This document shows positions 36,501 to 44,174 of a DNA stretch of 64,000 bases, piece by piece (the stretch's first letter is position 1; each line of letters opens with the position of its first letter). Under the pieces are notes generated by a model that saw only the letters and a list, made by a program, of their open reading frames with translations, did no database searches and was not told where the DNA came from. A program made the position numbers and the translations under genes. The stretch comes from Anaerolineaceae bacterium UBA4775 (GTDB lineage: Bacteria > Chloroflexota > Anaerolineae > Anaerolineales > Anaerolineaceae), in NCBI GenBank assembly GCA_002403205.1, contig DHHJ01000035.1, positions 1 through 64,000 of the forward strand, given 5' to 3'.

Positions 36501-38253
36501 CGCCGAAAGGCGCTTCAGCCCCAGGGGTGTTGTAGGCGGCCAAAATGTTCGTGCCGGGTGCTGCCACTTCAGGCTCGAGGATATCCAGCATGGCATAGGG
36601 GCCCCTCGAACTGCCTTGCGCGAGAATGTCGGCCCAGATGGCTTTGAATGCCGGGATTTGATCCTTGTACACGTTCACCAGCAGGGTCCCAGACGCCATG
36701 GCAACGATCGCATCGCCATCTTCCTTGTCGAGCATCGCCGATGGGATAGTGGTGGTTTCCGTGCCGCCCATCACAATCGGCGGGCCGCCGGAATTGTTGT
36801 AAACCAGCACGCCCAGCGCACCAGCAGCAGCGGCGTTATCAATTTTCACTGAGAAGTTACAAGTACCACGAGAGATCAAGGCAACCGCGCTGTCAAAGAA
36901 ATCCGTGCTGAAGGCCGCACATCCCGTGTAGTTCGCCAGGACGTCATCCCCTGCCCAGCGGATCGGTGTTTCGAGCAGATCCTCACTGAAGGGCAAGCCT
37001 GCTCCGGGTAAAGCCACCGCTTCGTAGGGCGTTTCGCCGCTCTCGAATACTTCCACAGGGAAGCCAAAGATGCGCCCGTGGGTGCTGTTGGCGGTCACAA
37101 CCGTCCAGGGGGGTGCTTTGAACACCGTCGATGCGCCAGGGCCGGCGTTGCCCGCAGAGGTTGAAGTCAAAATGCCGGCATCCATGGCTTCAAGCATGGC
37201 CATCTCAACCGGGTTTGTGTATGGATTCACGGCGGAGTTCGGGCCGATGGAATAGTTGAGCACATCCACGCCATCCACGATAGCCTGCTGCACTGCAGCG
37301 ACTGAGGAGGCATTCGGGCAGCCATCTAAATAGCAAACATCATAAGCGATGATGTTGGCATGGGGTGCCATACCGGAAATGCTGATCTGCATGCCATCAA
37401 AATCCACTTCCTCAAGGTAATTCCCGGCAGCCGTGGAGGCCGTATGCGAACCGTGGGCATGGTGGTCTTCCCCATACAGGGTTTCGTAGGCCTGGGTATA
37501 GGCATATACGCCTACCAATTTGTTGTTGCAAATATAATCGTCCTGGTCGGTCTCACACAGACCCTTAAAAACCCCATCACCAAAGGGGTTGGTGTGCTCA
37601 TAGCCATCACCGCCCACCTCGGCAAAGGAGGGATGATCCATATTGATGCCGGTATCCAGGATGCCCACGAGCATGCCTTCACCTGTGGAATCTATCCCGC
37701 TGGGTGTGCTGGTCCCTCCCCAGATCGCGTCAGCACCGAGAAATTCTGGGCTCACATCGGTGGTCAGCTGCCAGACTTCATTGGGGTAGACCGTGCGGAC
37801 ACCTGGCAGGGTCAACAGTTGCGCCGCCTCTTCTGCGCTCATCGCAGCGGAAAAGCCGTTCAGGATCACGTCATAGCGAAATTCGATCTCCAAACTACGG
37901 TTGAGGGCAGTTTCGGCTCGCTGGATCACATCGTCCTGGACCTGATTGACATAATCCAGGTAAGCAACCGACGCAGGGTCGGTCACATCCAGCTTCCCGG
38001 CGACTGTGCGCCCGGGGCGCTCTAAGCCCCGAATTTCACCACGGTAGGAGACCAATGAGGGCTCCTCAAGCAAGACAATGAAGCTGTCTACCCTGGCAAA
38101 ACTCTGCACGAAATCTACCGTTGCCGGTTGGGGGTCGCCCAGGCCTTTCTGCCAGGAATCAACCCCGCCATCGGGTACCTGCGCAATGGCCGGTGATACC
38201 ATAAAACCGAGCAGTATCACCAGCGTGAATATCTTAAACACTATTTTTTTCAT
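33556..38253 (-). CDS. Secreted subtilisin-like (S8) serine peptidase, 1565 aa
   Basis: A signal peptide (MKKIVFKIFTLVILLGFMVS...AQA-like site near 25) is followed by an I9-type propeptide and the S8 domain with D200 (GILDTG), H267 (HGSHTAS), N369 and S599 (SGTSMASPH). A protease-associated insert lies at about 430-530. After about 700 come several beta-sandwich domains including a DUF11-like unit, and the C-terminus has two cadherin-like repeats (NDMDPDPGD, DGSFTYTPDPGFFGMDSFEY), ending in KYYFPIFMH. GGAGGA precedes ATG 38253. It is an exoprotease or surface protein. Confidence 0.9.
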   Translation of the reverse strand: MKKIVFKIFTLVILLGFMVSPAIAQVPDGGVDSWQKGLGDPQPATVDFVQSFARVDSFIVLLEEPSLVSYRGEIRGLERPGRTVAGKLDVTDPASVAYLDYVNQVQDDVIQRAETALNRSLEIEFRYDVILNGFSAAMSAEEAAQLLTLPGVRTVYPNEVWQLTTDVSPEFLGADAIWGGTSTPSGIDSTGEGMLVGILDTGINMDHPSFAEVGGDGYEHTNPFGDGVFKGLCETDQDDYICNNKLVGVYAYTQAYETLYGEDHHAHGSHTASTAAGNYLEEVDFDGMQISISGMAPHANIIAYDVCYLDGCPNASSVAAVQQAIVDGVDVLNYSIGPNSAVNPYTNPVEMAMLEAMDAGILTSTSAGNAGPGASTVFKAPPWTVVTANSTHGRIFGFPVEVFESGETPYEAVALPGAGLPFSEDLLETPIRWAGDDVLANYTGCAAFSTDFFDSAVALISRGTCNFSVKIDNAAAAGALGVLVYNNSGGPPIVMGGTETTTIPSAMLDKEDGDAIVAMASGTLLVNVYKDQIPAFKAIWADILAQGSSRGPYAMLDILEPEVAAPGTNILAAYNTPGAEAPFGGVGEDTEINLMSGTSMASPHVAGASLLLMDLFPTWTPMQIKSAITMSAKLPMVKDDGVTPVDPFDVGVGRLDLSKAALIGLTMDETMDNFLAADPAEGGDVKTLNIPSYQNRQCVGLCSFTRTFTAVVDATYEVTVDAPLGVEIIATPSSFSILEGGEQEITFEIDVMDAELGDWQFALVTLATTDTFEDDSPITDARFPIAIIPDAGNLPGLVRKDVFRDAGGHVLEDLYALEITDLTIETAGLTEAALFEFELAGDPTNGDPFENLDDVWYTTFTIPDGTKRVVMEILETTAVDLDLFFGLGPTPTEGTLWDYAATSGTYEYLSWVDPIPDTWWVLVQNWGGTATPDDVTLALAIVPDDPSTNFEVSGPASVEGLEPFDLEITWDEPDMEPLSAWYGWFSVGPDPDNPGMVGETELNLYRRYDDVTKLVDPFVAEFEDVVTFTLTIEPNRTGKDLYYLLEDVLPEGVTYVADSLETTGTFTEAVYDPVTNTVSWEGTVPKIEYTYFVSDNDNNPEYCDTPLFGGGYFDLKAVGVNPNPGIVGDSFIWSYTTLGVGQEYYGEVIPTKPTFTSDGYIYMYPFDPDLDWWEWENQNFPDPTRPNGIVAPWMRDMVIVYEAGEKGVSAATISSGAGWVVQFDNVVDYYSLVYPDILPYNEMDFQIWSWLEADPAVGWPDIVIAFDNVVGDWAWSGDWGTVGLENSDGTVGTTYAYDDWTPSTGDIICFDYAEVGAEPIVITFDVTVDVDVPETLITNIVNHTADGFGMREEQAYGYLWVNFSAPVALDQTLETEEDVPLPLTLTAENLSPGPVTWVIETPPANGTLTGTAPDLVYTPDPDWYGEDSFTFYVNDGLQDSNTATITITVTSVNYPPMAVDDYYETDMDVELIVPVPGVLWNDMDPDPGDAQIVDLKRDVEHGTLVLNEDGSFTYTPDPGFFGMDSFEYYLLSVPPELRDPQYLDDATVYITVHPPLKYYFPIFMH

Positions 38254-38796
38254 CAAGTCCTCCAAAATTTGCTCTATACGATGTTCTTAAACGATCCTTG
38301 AAAGCCAGTTCTTCAATAAACACCTCCTCTTTTATTGCAATATTCGTGCGAGCCTTAGCTAAAACAAAAATTTGCGCACTAAGGCGCAAATTAATCAATT
38401 ACAAGTCCTGGCGATTATCAGTTGACAAGCTCGCGTTGTTATTCATATTTTTACCCTGTAACCCATTTGGTGAAGAAGACACGCTCCGGTCCCCACCAAC
38501 ATTATTGTATCATGATTTTTAATGGGGAAAAGGATTCTATCCGGGGAAAATGCATTTATTAACACACCGGGGCGCTTCCCATGATGCCAGCATAATAACA
38601 TCAGCCTCTGCCGTGCCAACCCAAACCTGTGGACGGGTTGTGCACGCAATGTGCCCGGCAACCCGCTATCGGCATGGGGTCTAAAGGTGCCTAACTGCAA
38701 GCAGGTGCAGGGCAAAAAGCCCCCATCACAGCCAGGGTTAATCGGGATAAAACCACGGAAAAAACGAATGCTAAAACGGTGTATGCGGTTGACCGC
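38254..38796. other. Intergenic region upstream of the peptidase gene
   Basis: No gene is seen. TTTGCGC-ACTAAG-GCGCAAA (38371-38390) is a perfect 7-bp inverted repeat; on the - strand it is followed by TTTTTGTTTT, so it may act as a leader attenuator about 120 bp before the peptidase start. Confidence 0.45.
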
Positions 38797-40230
38797 TCAG
38801 GCGGGTTTCAGGTAATCGCGCTCGCCTTCTGCCTCCCACAGCGGGATGCCTGCATAGGCAGCCATCTCGATGGCTGCAGAGGTCAGCCGGCCGTAAGCCA
38901 GCGGGTAATGGTGCTGATAGCCAGCCAAGACCAAAGTCTCCACCAGCGCCGGGATCGATAGCGCCTCCCCATCGATGTGAATGTCCTTCAGCCAGCCCCG
39001 GCTGCCCTTGTAGGAAGGTTTTTCGGGGTCAATCCGCCCTTCGAAGACCACCAGGTGATCAAGCTGCGGTGTGAAGCCCATCACGGTGACGGTGCCGGCC
39101 CGCAGCACCAGGTCATTGTGCAGTCCCATGGGCTGGCCTTCTGGTCCGTCAAACAACCACAGCGAGTCCATGGCCGTGCCGCCTTCGCCTGCCAGCAGGG
39201 GCGAGGTCGGGCCGCAGTGCCACAGCAAAGCCGAATCATCCGCAGGGTCGATCGAGACCAAGTCCATTAGCGTGACCACCTCGCCGTTGGTGAGGTAATG
39301 CAGCGCCAGCATCCCGGCCGCTGAGGGCACATCACCCTCGCAGGCGGTGATCAGCCCGAGGGTGTTCAGCTGCCCCACCAGGCTGCACACAGCCACACCC
39401 GGTTCAACCTGGAAGCGGGGCCAGCAGCTCAGGGCCAGCGCGTCGAGCTGGTGAGATTCTGCCAGAGCTTGCATGCCGAGCTGCAGTTTCGCCAGGGCAG
39501 CCAGGTGCTTGCGCATGCCTTCTGCCAGCCTTACTCCAGGCCCGGCGATCTCCTGGGCGGCTTTATCGACCGCATCGCCATCGCCAACCTGCCTGGCCCG
39601 CCCCAGCAGGGCATCCAGTTCCAGGTCTATCACACGCACGCCCAATTTGACCTCATACACCCGCGGGTCGACGATCAAATTGTCAAACCCGGGTGCAACA
39701 CCCCCCAGCAAACCGATCCGGGCGCCTTCCAGGTTGACCACCGCCCGCAGGGCAGCCACGGTGACCGTGAAACGCTGTAAAAACAGGGGGTCTTGCGGGC
39801 GCCCAAAAAACCACTTGACCGGGTGGGGATAAGCCAGCAGGTACCGCTTGAGGATGCTGTTGTACATGTTCAGCCCGGTAAAGCTGTTGAGCGGCAGGCC
39901 GCCTTCAGCGCTGGGCGGCCCCTCCGGCACGGCCCACAGGCCGATCCGAACCCCTGTTTGGGCAAAGGGACGGATAAAATCACCCCCGGCAAAGGAGCTG
40001 GATTGCACCAGGAGGTAATCCGCACCCCAGTTCGCCAGCACATCGGCCGCGTTGCGCGCATCCTCCAGGCTGTAGATCCCCCCGGTGATGATGTTGAGCT
40101 CAAAATCGAGCTGCTCAGCCATGGCGTGCATGGCCTGCCCGTCACCGGCAAAATAACCTTCCTTATCGCCCCTGAAGGGGTGCGCCATCATCCCCACCAG
40201 GCCGATTTTCGGTTTGCGAATGCTTTTCAT
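38797..40230 (-). CDS. L-fucose/L-arabinose isomerase-like protein, 477 aa
   Basis: COG2407-type fold: KIGLVGMMAHPFRGD start, WGADYLLVQSSSFAGGD, DALALSCWPRFQ, a C-terminal GPTSPLLAGEGG...LHNDL block and HHYPLAYG. Such proteins interconvert aldoses and ketoses or are related binding or hydrolytic enzymes; the substrate cannot be read. AGGAGAG precedes the ATG. It is the last gene of the sugar operon. Confidence 0.8.
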   Translation of the reverse strand: MKSIRKPKIGLVGMMAHPFRGDKEGYFAGDGQAMHAMAEQLDFELNIITGGIYSLEDARNAADVLANWGADYLLVQSSSFAGGDFIRPFAQTGVRIGLWAVPEGPPSAEGGLPLNSFTGLNMYNSILKRYLLAYPHPVKWFFGRPQDPLFLQRFTVTVAALRAVVNLEGARIGLLGGVAPGFDNLIVDPRVYEVKLGVRVIDLELDALLGRARQVGDGDAVDKAAQEIAGPGVRLAEGMRKHLAALAKLQLGMQALAESHQLDALALSCWPRFQVEPGVAVCSLVGQLNTLGLITACEGDVPSAAGMLALHYLTNGEVVTLMDLVSIDPADDSALLWHCGPTSPLLAGEGGTAMDSLWLFDGPEGQPMGLHNDLVLRAGTVTVMGFTPQLDHLVVFEGRIDPEKPSYKGSRGWLKDIHIDGEALSIPALVETLVLAGYQHHYPLAYGRLTSAAIEMAAYAGIPLWEAEGERDYLKPA

Positions 40231-40250
40231 GGTCTCTCCTATGCCTTATT

Positions 40251-41933
40251 TCAGGCCAGCGGCCAGCGAAAGGCCGGGCTTGAGGCCGGTGCATCCCACC
40301 AGGCGGCGGATTCTTCATCCAGCGCGCACAGGCTCAGGGAAAAACCGCCCATCTCGAGGGTCGTGAAGAACGAGCCTACCACCCCGGATGCCACCTGCAG
40401 GCCCTGCCCGGTCAAAGCCTGGTGGACGTTGCGGTAAAGAATGTGCAGTTCCATCTGCGAGGTGCCGCCGCTGCCATTCAGGAATACCCATACGCGGTCC
40501 TGCAAAAATGCGTCCAAATCCGGGATCAGTTTTGCCAGCATCATCTCAACCAGGTTCTTGGCCGGCATCAGCTCGCCGCGGTAGACTCCCACCTCACCGT
40601 GCACACCCGTCCCGACCTCAATCTGCCCCGCAGGCAGGTCAAACAGTTTTTCTCCGCTCACCGGGTGCCGGGGTGCCTGTGAGGCCACCCCCAGGGTGGC
40701 GGTGCGCTCATTGGCCCGCTGCATCAGGTCAGCAACGGCCGTAAGCGCCAACCCGCCTTCAGCTGCGCCGCCCCCCACCTTGAGCATGAACAGCAGTCCG
40801 CCCAGGCCGCGCCGTTCAGAAAAAGCCAAGCGCGGCGCCGTGGCCACATCGTCGCTTGAAAAGGCCATCACCACCGGGATGCCGAGCTGCTCTGCGCGCC
40901 GCACCGCCAAACGGGCGTTGAGCACATCGCCGGCGTGGTTAGACACCAGCAGCACCACCCCGCCGCCCTGCTCGGCCTGTTCAATTGCCCGGGCGATCTT
41001 CAGCCCCGAGGCGCAGGTGAACAGTGGGCCGTAAACGTCGGCGTCCAACAGGCCGGGCCCGACAAAACCGCCCATGGAAGGTGTATGCCCGCCTCCATGC
41101 CCGATCGCCAGCCCGACCCTGCCCATGGGTTTGGGTTGGGCTCTCACCAGCAAGCCTGTGTCTGTCAGCCGCACCAGTCCCGGGTAGGCCAGGGCCAGGC
41201 CGCAGTTATCCTCAGAGATCATCTCCCCAGGGTCGTTCAGGAACTTACCGGCAGGTTTTGGTGTTAATTTTTCCGCCACGGGGTCCAGGTCCGGCGGTTG
41301 GACTGCTTTTCCCTGGGCGATGGCCAGCAGCGCCTCCAGGATCAGCGTGAAACTGACTGCGCCCGGGTCGGGGTGGCCCAGGCCGCGTTCGCCCACGAAC
41401 CTCGCCCGGCCCATTTTTGCTTGAAGGTCCCCTGTGTGTTGTGCGCCAGTCTGCGCCGCGCTGACCGCCGCCTGCAAGGCAGCCTGGAGATCGTCAATTT
41501 CTCCCCTTGAGAGCACCTCCACGGCCGGGTGCAGGGCGTCCAGCAGGGTTTTATCGCCGGGTTTGGCACCGCCCACCTGTTGCACGGCCTCCAGGCCTTG
41601 CCCAAGAAATGAAACCACTTCTGTAAGACCCGCTGCATGCATCCCGGAAAAAACCAGCCCGCCCTCACCAAAAAATGCCGCCATCAAGGGGCCGATGGCG
41701 CCCCCCGTCTCCTCCGCCAGGGTGTTGGCGGCCGCCTCAAACAGCTCACCGATATGGGCGAAGCCCCCCAAGTGGACCGTGCGGGCCGCCGCCCGGAAGC
41801 CGCGCAGCATGGTATCGCCATGATCACCATCGCCGATGGCCGCATCCAGCCTGTTAAGGCGAGGGGCATGCTCAACAAACGTGCCATGCAGATAATAGAA
41901 TAAGTTTGTAAAGCCTTGCAGGTCAATCGTCAA
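40251..41933 (-). CDS. DhaL-DhaK fusion kinase (dihydroxyacetone kinase family), 560 aa
   Basis: The N-terminal DhaL domain carries the ATP/Mg motif DAAIGDGDHGDTM and GGAIGPLMAAFF. The C-terminal DhaK domain has GHGGGHTPSMGGFVGPGLLD and VLLVSNHAGDVLN. Single-chain ATP-dependent Dha kinases usually run K then L; here the order is L then K, as in some ketotetrose kinases. The TTG at 41933 has AGGAGG 6 nt upstream and gives the natural start of the L domain; a longer frame to 42218 would be antisense-like overlap of the epimerase gene. It overlaps that gene by 11 nt. Confidence 0.85.
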   Translation of the reverse strand: MTIDLQGFTNLFYYLHGTFVEHAPRLNRLDAAIGDGDHGDTMLRGFRAAARTVHLGGFAHIGELFEAAANTLAEETGGAIGPLMAAFFGEGGLVFSGMHAAGLTEVVSFLGQGLEAVQQVGGAKPGDKTLLDALHPAVEVLSRGEIDDLQAALQAAVSAAQTGAQHTGDLQAKMGRARFVGERGLGHPDPGAVSFTLILEALLAIAQGKAVQPPDLDPVAEKLTPKPAGKFLNDPGEMISEDNCGLALAYPGLVRLTDTGLLVRAQPKPMGRVGLAIGHGGGHTPSMGGFVGPGLLDADVYGPLFTCASGLKIARAIEQAEQGGGVVLLVSNHAGDVLNARLAVRRAEQLGIPVVMAFSSDDVATAPRLAFSERRGLGGLLFMLKVGGGAAEGGLALTAVADLMQRANERTATLGVASQAPRHPVSGEKLFDLPAGQIEVGTGVHGEVGVYRGELMPAKNLVEMMLAKLIPDLDAFLQDRVWVFLNGSGGTSQMELHILYRNVHQALTGQGLQVASGVVGSFFTTLEMGGFSLSLCALDEESAAWWDAPASSPAFRWPLA

Positions 41934-42774
41934 AAGCAACCTCCTGCCGCAGGAAGCGGGCGATTTCCTGTGCGTTGGCGTCCAGCGAGTCCGCCAGATC
42001 CCGCCAGATGTAGAGACCCTGGCCAACCTCGCCTGCCGGGTTGACGAAGGACTCCGCCACCAGGAAGCCGCGGTACGCGATGCTGTGCAGCGCTGAACGC
42101 ACCCCGGCCCAATCGATATGCCCCCGGCCGGGCGCTTTGCGGTTATTGGCCACACAGTGAAAATGCCCCAACTTCTCGCCAGCCAGCCGGATGGCGCCTG
42201 CCAGGTCATCCTCTTCAATGTTCATGTGAAAGGTGTCCAAATGCAGCCTGAGGTTAGGGTGCCCCACATCCTCTATCAGCGCCAAGCCCTGCTGGACCGT
42301 GTTGAGCAAATACCCCTCAAAACGGTTCACGACCTCCAGGCACAACGTCACATTGAGGGATTCAGCCAACACAGCGGCTTGTTTCAGCGATTCCACACAT
42401 TGCGCCCGCCGGGCTGTGCGGTCTGTGTCAGGGAAGATGCCCCAGGGCGCGTAGGTCAGCCCGCCCAGCACCGGGCTGCCCAAAATGGCTGCCCCCTCCA
42501 GGCAGGCCTGCAGGTGAGCCATACCCGCCGCCCTGGTGTCAGGATCTGGCGAGGTGATGTCGGTCTGCTGGCCCAGGCCGGTACCGCAGCTGGCCGACAG
42601 GCCAAGCGCATCCAGCGCTGATTTCAACCCAGGAAAATCCATCGTGAAAGGCGCCAGCAGCGGCAGCTCAACCAGGTCAAAGCCGGCCGTTTTCGCCCGC
42701 TGGAACAGCGGAATGAGCGGGTCGGACCAGGATTCCTGCCAATACGAAAGATGAATGCCGATTTTATGTGTCAT
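41923..42774 (-). CDS. Ketose 3-epimerase-like TIM-barrel protein, 283 aa
   Basis: AP-endonuclease-2/xylose-isomerase-like barrel. CLEVVNRFEGYLLNT, LHLDTFHMNIEEDD, GHFHCVANNR and the second Glu in FLVAESFV match the D-tagatose/D-psicose 3-epimerase group. It should epimerise a free or phosphorylated ketose at C3. The start ATG has no clear ribosome site; a hairpin (42792) separates it from the PTS gene. Confidence 0.85.
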   Translation of the reverse strand: MTHKIGIHLSYWQESWSDPLIPLFQRAKTAGFDLVELPLLAPFTMDFPGLKSALDALGLSASCGTGLGQQTDITSPDPDTRAAGMAHLQACLEGAAILGSPVLGGLTYAPWGIFPDTDRTARRAQCVESLKQAAVLAESLNVTLCLEVVNRFEGYLLNTVQQGLALIEDVGHPNLRLHLDTFHMNIEEDDLAGAIRLAGEKLGHFHCVANNRKAPGRGHIDWAGVRSALHSIAYRGFLVAESFVNPAGEVGQGLYIWRDLADSLDANAQEIARFLRQEVAFDD

Positions 42775-42791
42775 ATACGTAGATATAAGAA

Positions 42792-42818
42792 GTGGTCCCC
42801 CATCAGATGAGGGACCAC
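42792..42818 (-). promoter_or_regulatory. Intercistronic hairpin after the EIIC gene
   Basis: GTGGTCCCCCATC and GATGAGGGACCAC pair with one mismatch and almost no loop. There is no clear T tract. It probably stabilises the upstream mRNA or lowers expression of the downstream genes. Confidence 0.6.
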
Positions 42819-42837
42819 GCTAAACGAGAAATGTTAG

Positions 42838-44124
42838 TTAGAAAAGGCCCGTGACCAAACGGGTAAGCCCGCCGACCACGATGGCGATGATCGAGAAGTC
42901 GTTGCCGCCAAAGGCGTTCAGGAAGCCAGCCGCGGTGTTGAACACAAACGGCAGCGAAATCGCCTGGAAGACGATCAACAGCACACCGCCCACAATGGAA
43001 GCAATGATCACACCGCGCCGTCCGCCTGTGGCATTGGCCAGCACGGCGGCGGGGCCGACATCAAAGAAGGCCGCAACCACCAGGGGCAGCAGGAGATAAG
43101 GATAGCCAAACACATTGAACAGCACCAGGGTGATCAGCGAAGCGATCATGGCGATCGGGAAACCGATCATCAGGGCGTTCTGCCCATAGGGGAACACCAT
43201 CGGGCAGTCGAGGGCGGGGATGCCATCGGGCACGATCTTTTTGGCAATACCACTGAAGGCCGGCACGATCTCGCCCAGCATCATGCGCACACCAGTCAGC
43301 AAGATCACCAAACCTGCGCCGAACAGCACGGACTGCATGATGATCCACAGGAACCACAGCCAGACCACGCCGCCAGTAAAGGCGCCTGCCGCTGCGGGCA
43401 AACCGACGATAAAGCCCATCACCAGGAAGATCAGGAACATGATCAGCGAGGTCGAGACGGTCATCGACTTAATGAACGACAAGCCTTCGGGGACTTCCAT
43501 ATCTTCCGTCGACTTGGAAGGATCACCAAACCACTTCCCAAGCAGGGCACCGATCACAGCCAGGATGGTTGTGGAGTGGCCAATCGTAAAGTCTTTTTTG
43601 CCCGTCAGCTTGAAGACAAAAGGTGCGATCAGGGCGGGCAGCAGCGTGGAGAGGAAGCCTTGCACGAGGCTGCCAATCACTACCAGGGCAACACCCCGCA
43701 GCGCACCGCTGTCGGCTAAACCAGCCACCACCATGAACGCATTCCAGAACATGATGTGCCCGGTCAGGAAGACGTACTTCCACTTGGTCACCCTGGCGAA
43801 GAACAGGTTCACCAGGAAGCCGAACACCATCACCAGGACGATCTCGACGCCATAAGTGGCCAGGAAAGCAACCCAGTCTGCAGCCACAGCCTGACCTTCA
43901 TAAACGAACACCATGCCAAACAGGTCAGACACATAGGTGATGACCCCAACCAGCACGTCCACAGCAGTGAAGAGCACGAGTACGCCCGCCATGGTTTTGA
44001 TTGTTCCGGTAAGGATCTCGCTAAAGGTCTTTTTCAGCAAAATCAAACCGACCATGGCGACCAGCCCCAGCATCAATGTGGGCAGCAAGCGGGGGACGAT
44101 ATTAAAGATTACGCCAACATCCAT
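42838..44124 (-). CDS. PTS EIIC, ascorbate (UlaA/SgaT) type, 428 aa
   Basis: About ten TM segments with the UlaA-type blocks GTIKTMAGVLVL, VFLTGHIMFWNA, FTIGHSTT, GVRMMLGEIVPAFSGIAKKI, PDGIPALDC and GGRRG. It is the membrane channel of a PTS of the L-ascorbate family. These systems import various pentitols, ascorbate or related sugars with phosphorylation. AAAGGAGA precedes the ATG. Confidence 0.92.
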   Translation of the reverse strand: MDVGVIFNIVPRLLPTLMLGLVAMVGLILLKKTFSEILTGTIKTMAGVLVLFTAVDVLVGVITYVSDLFGMVFVYEGQAVAADWVAFLATYGVEIVLVMVFGFLVNLFFARVTKWKYVFLTGHIMFWNAFMVVAGLADSGALRGVALVVIGSLVQGFLSTLLPALIAPFVFKLTGKKDFTIGHSTTILAVIGALLGKWFGDPSKSTEDMEVPEGLSFIKSMTVSTSLIMFLIFLVMGFIVGLPAAAGAFTGGVVWLWFLWIIMQSVLFGAGLVILLTGVRMMLGEIVPAFSGIAKKIVPDGIPALDCPMVFPYGQNALMIGFPIAMIASLITLVLFNVFGYPYLLLPLVVAAFFDVGPAAVLANATGGRRGVIIASIVGGVLLIVFQAISLPFVFNTAAGFLNAFGGNDFSIIAIVVGGLTRLVTGLF

Positions 44125-44174
44125 TATGTTTCTCCTTTATATGATAGAAAATAAATCAACTCAGGTTTTTCCGA

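Noticed and set aside
33559..38025. Long open frames on the + strand opposite the S8 peptidase
   Set aside because: They are shadows of a GC-rich coding strand, without ribosome sites or protein-like composition.
41934..42218. N-terminal extension of the Dha kinase frame
   Set aside because: It lies wholly within the epimerase gene, reads as low-complexity Arg/Ser/Trp sequence and has no ribosome site; the TTG start at 41933 has AGGAGG.
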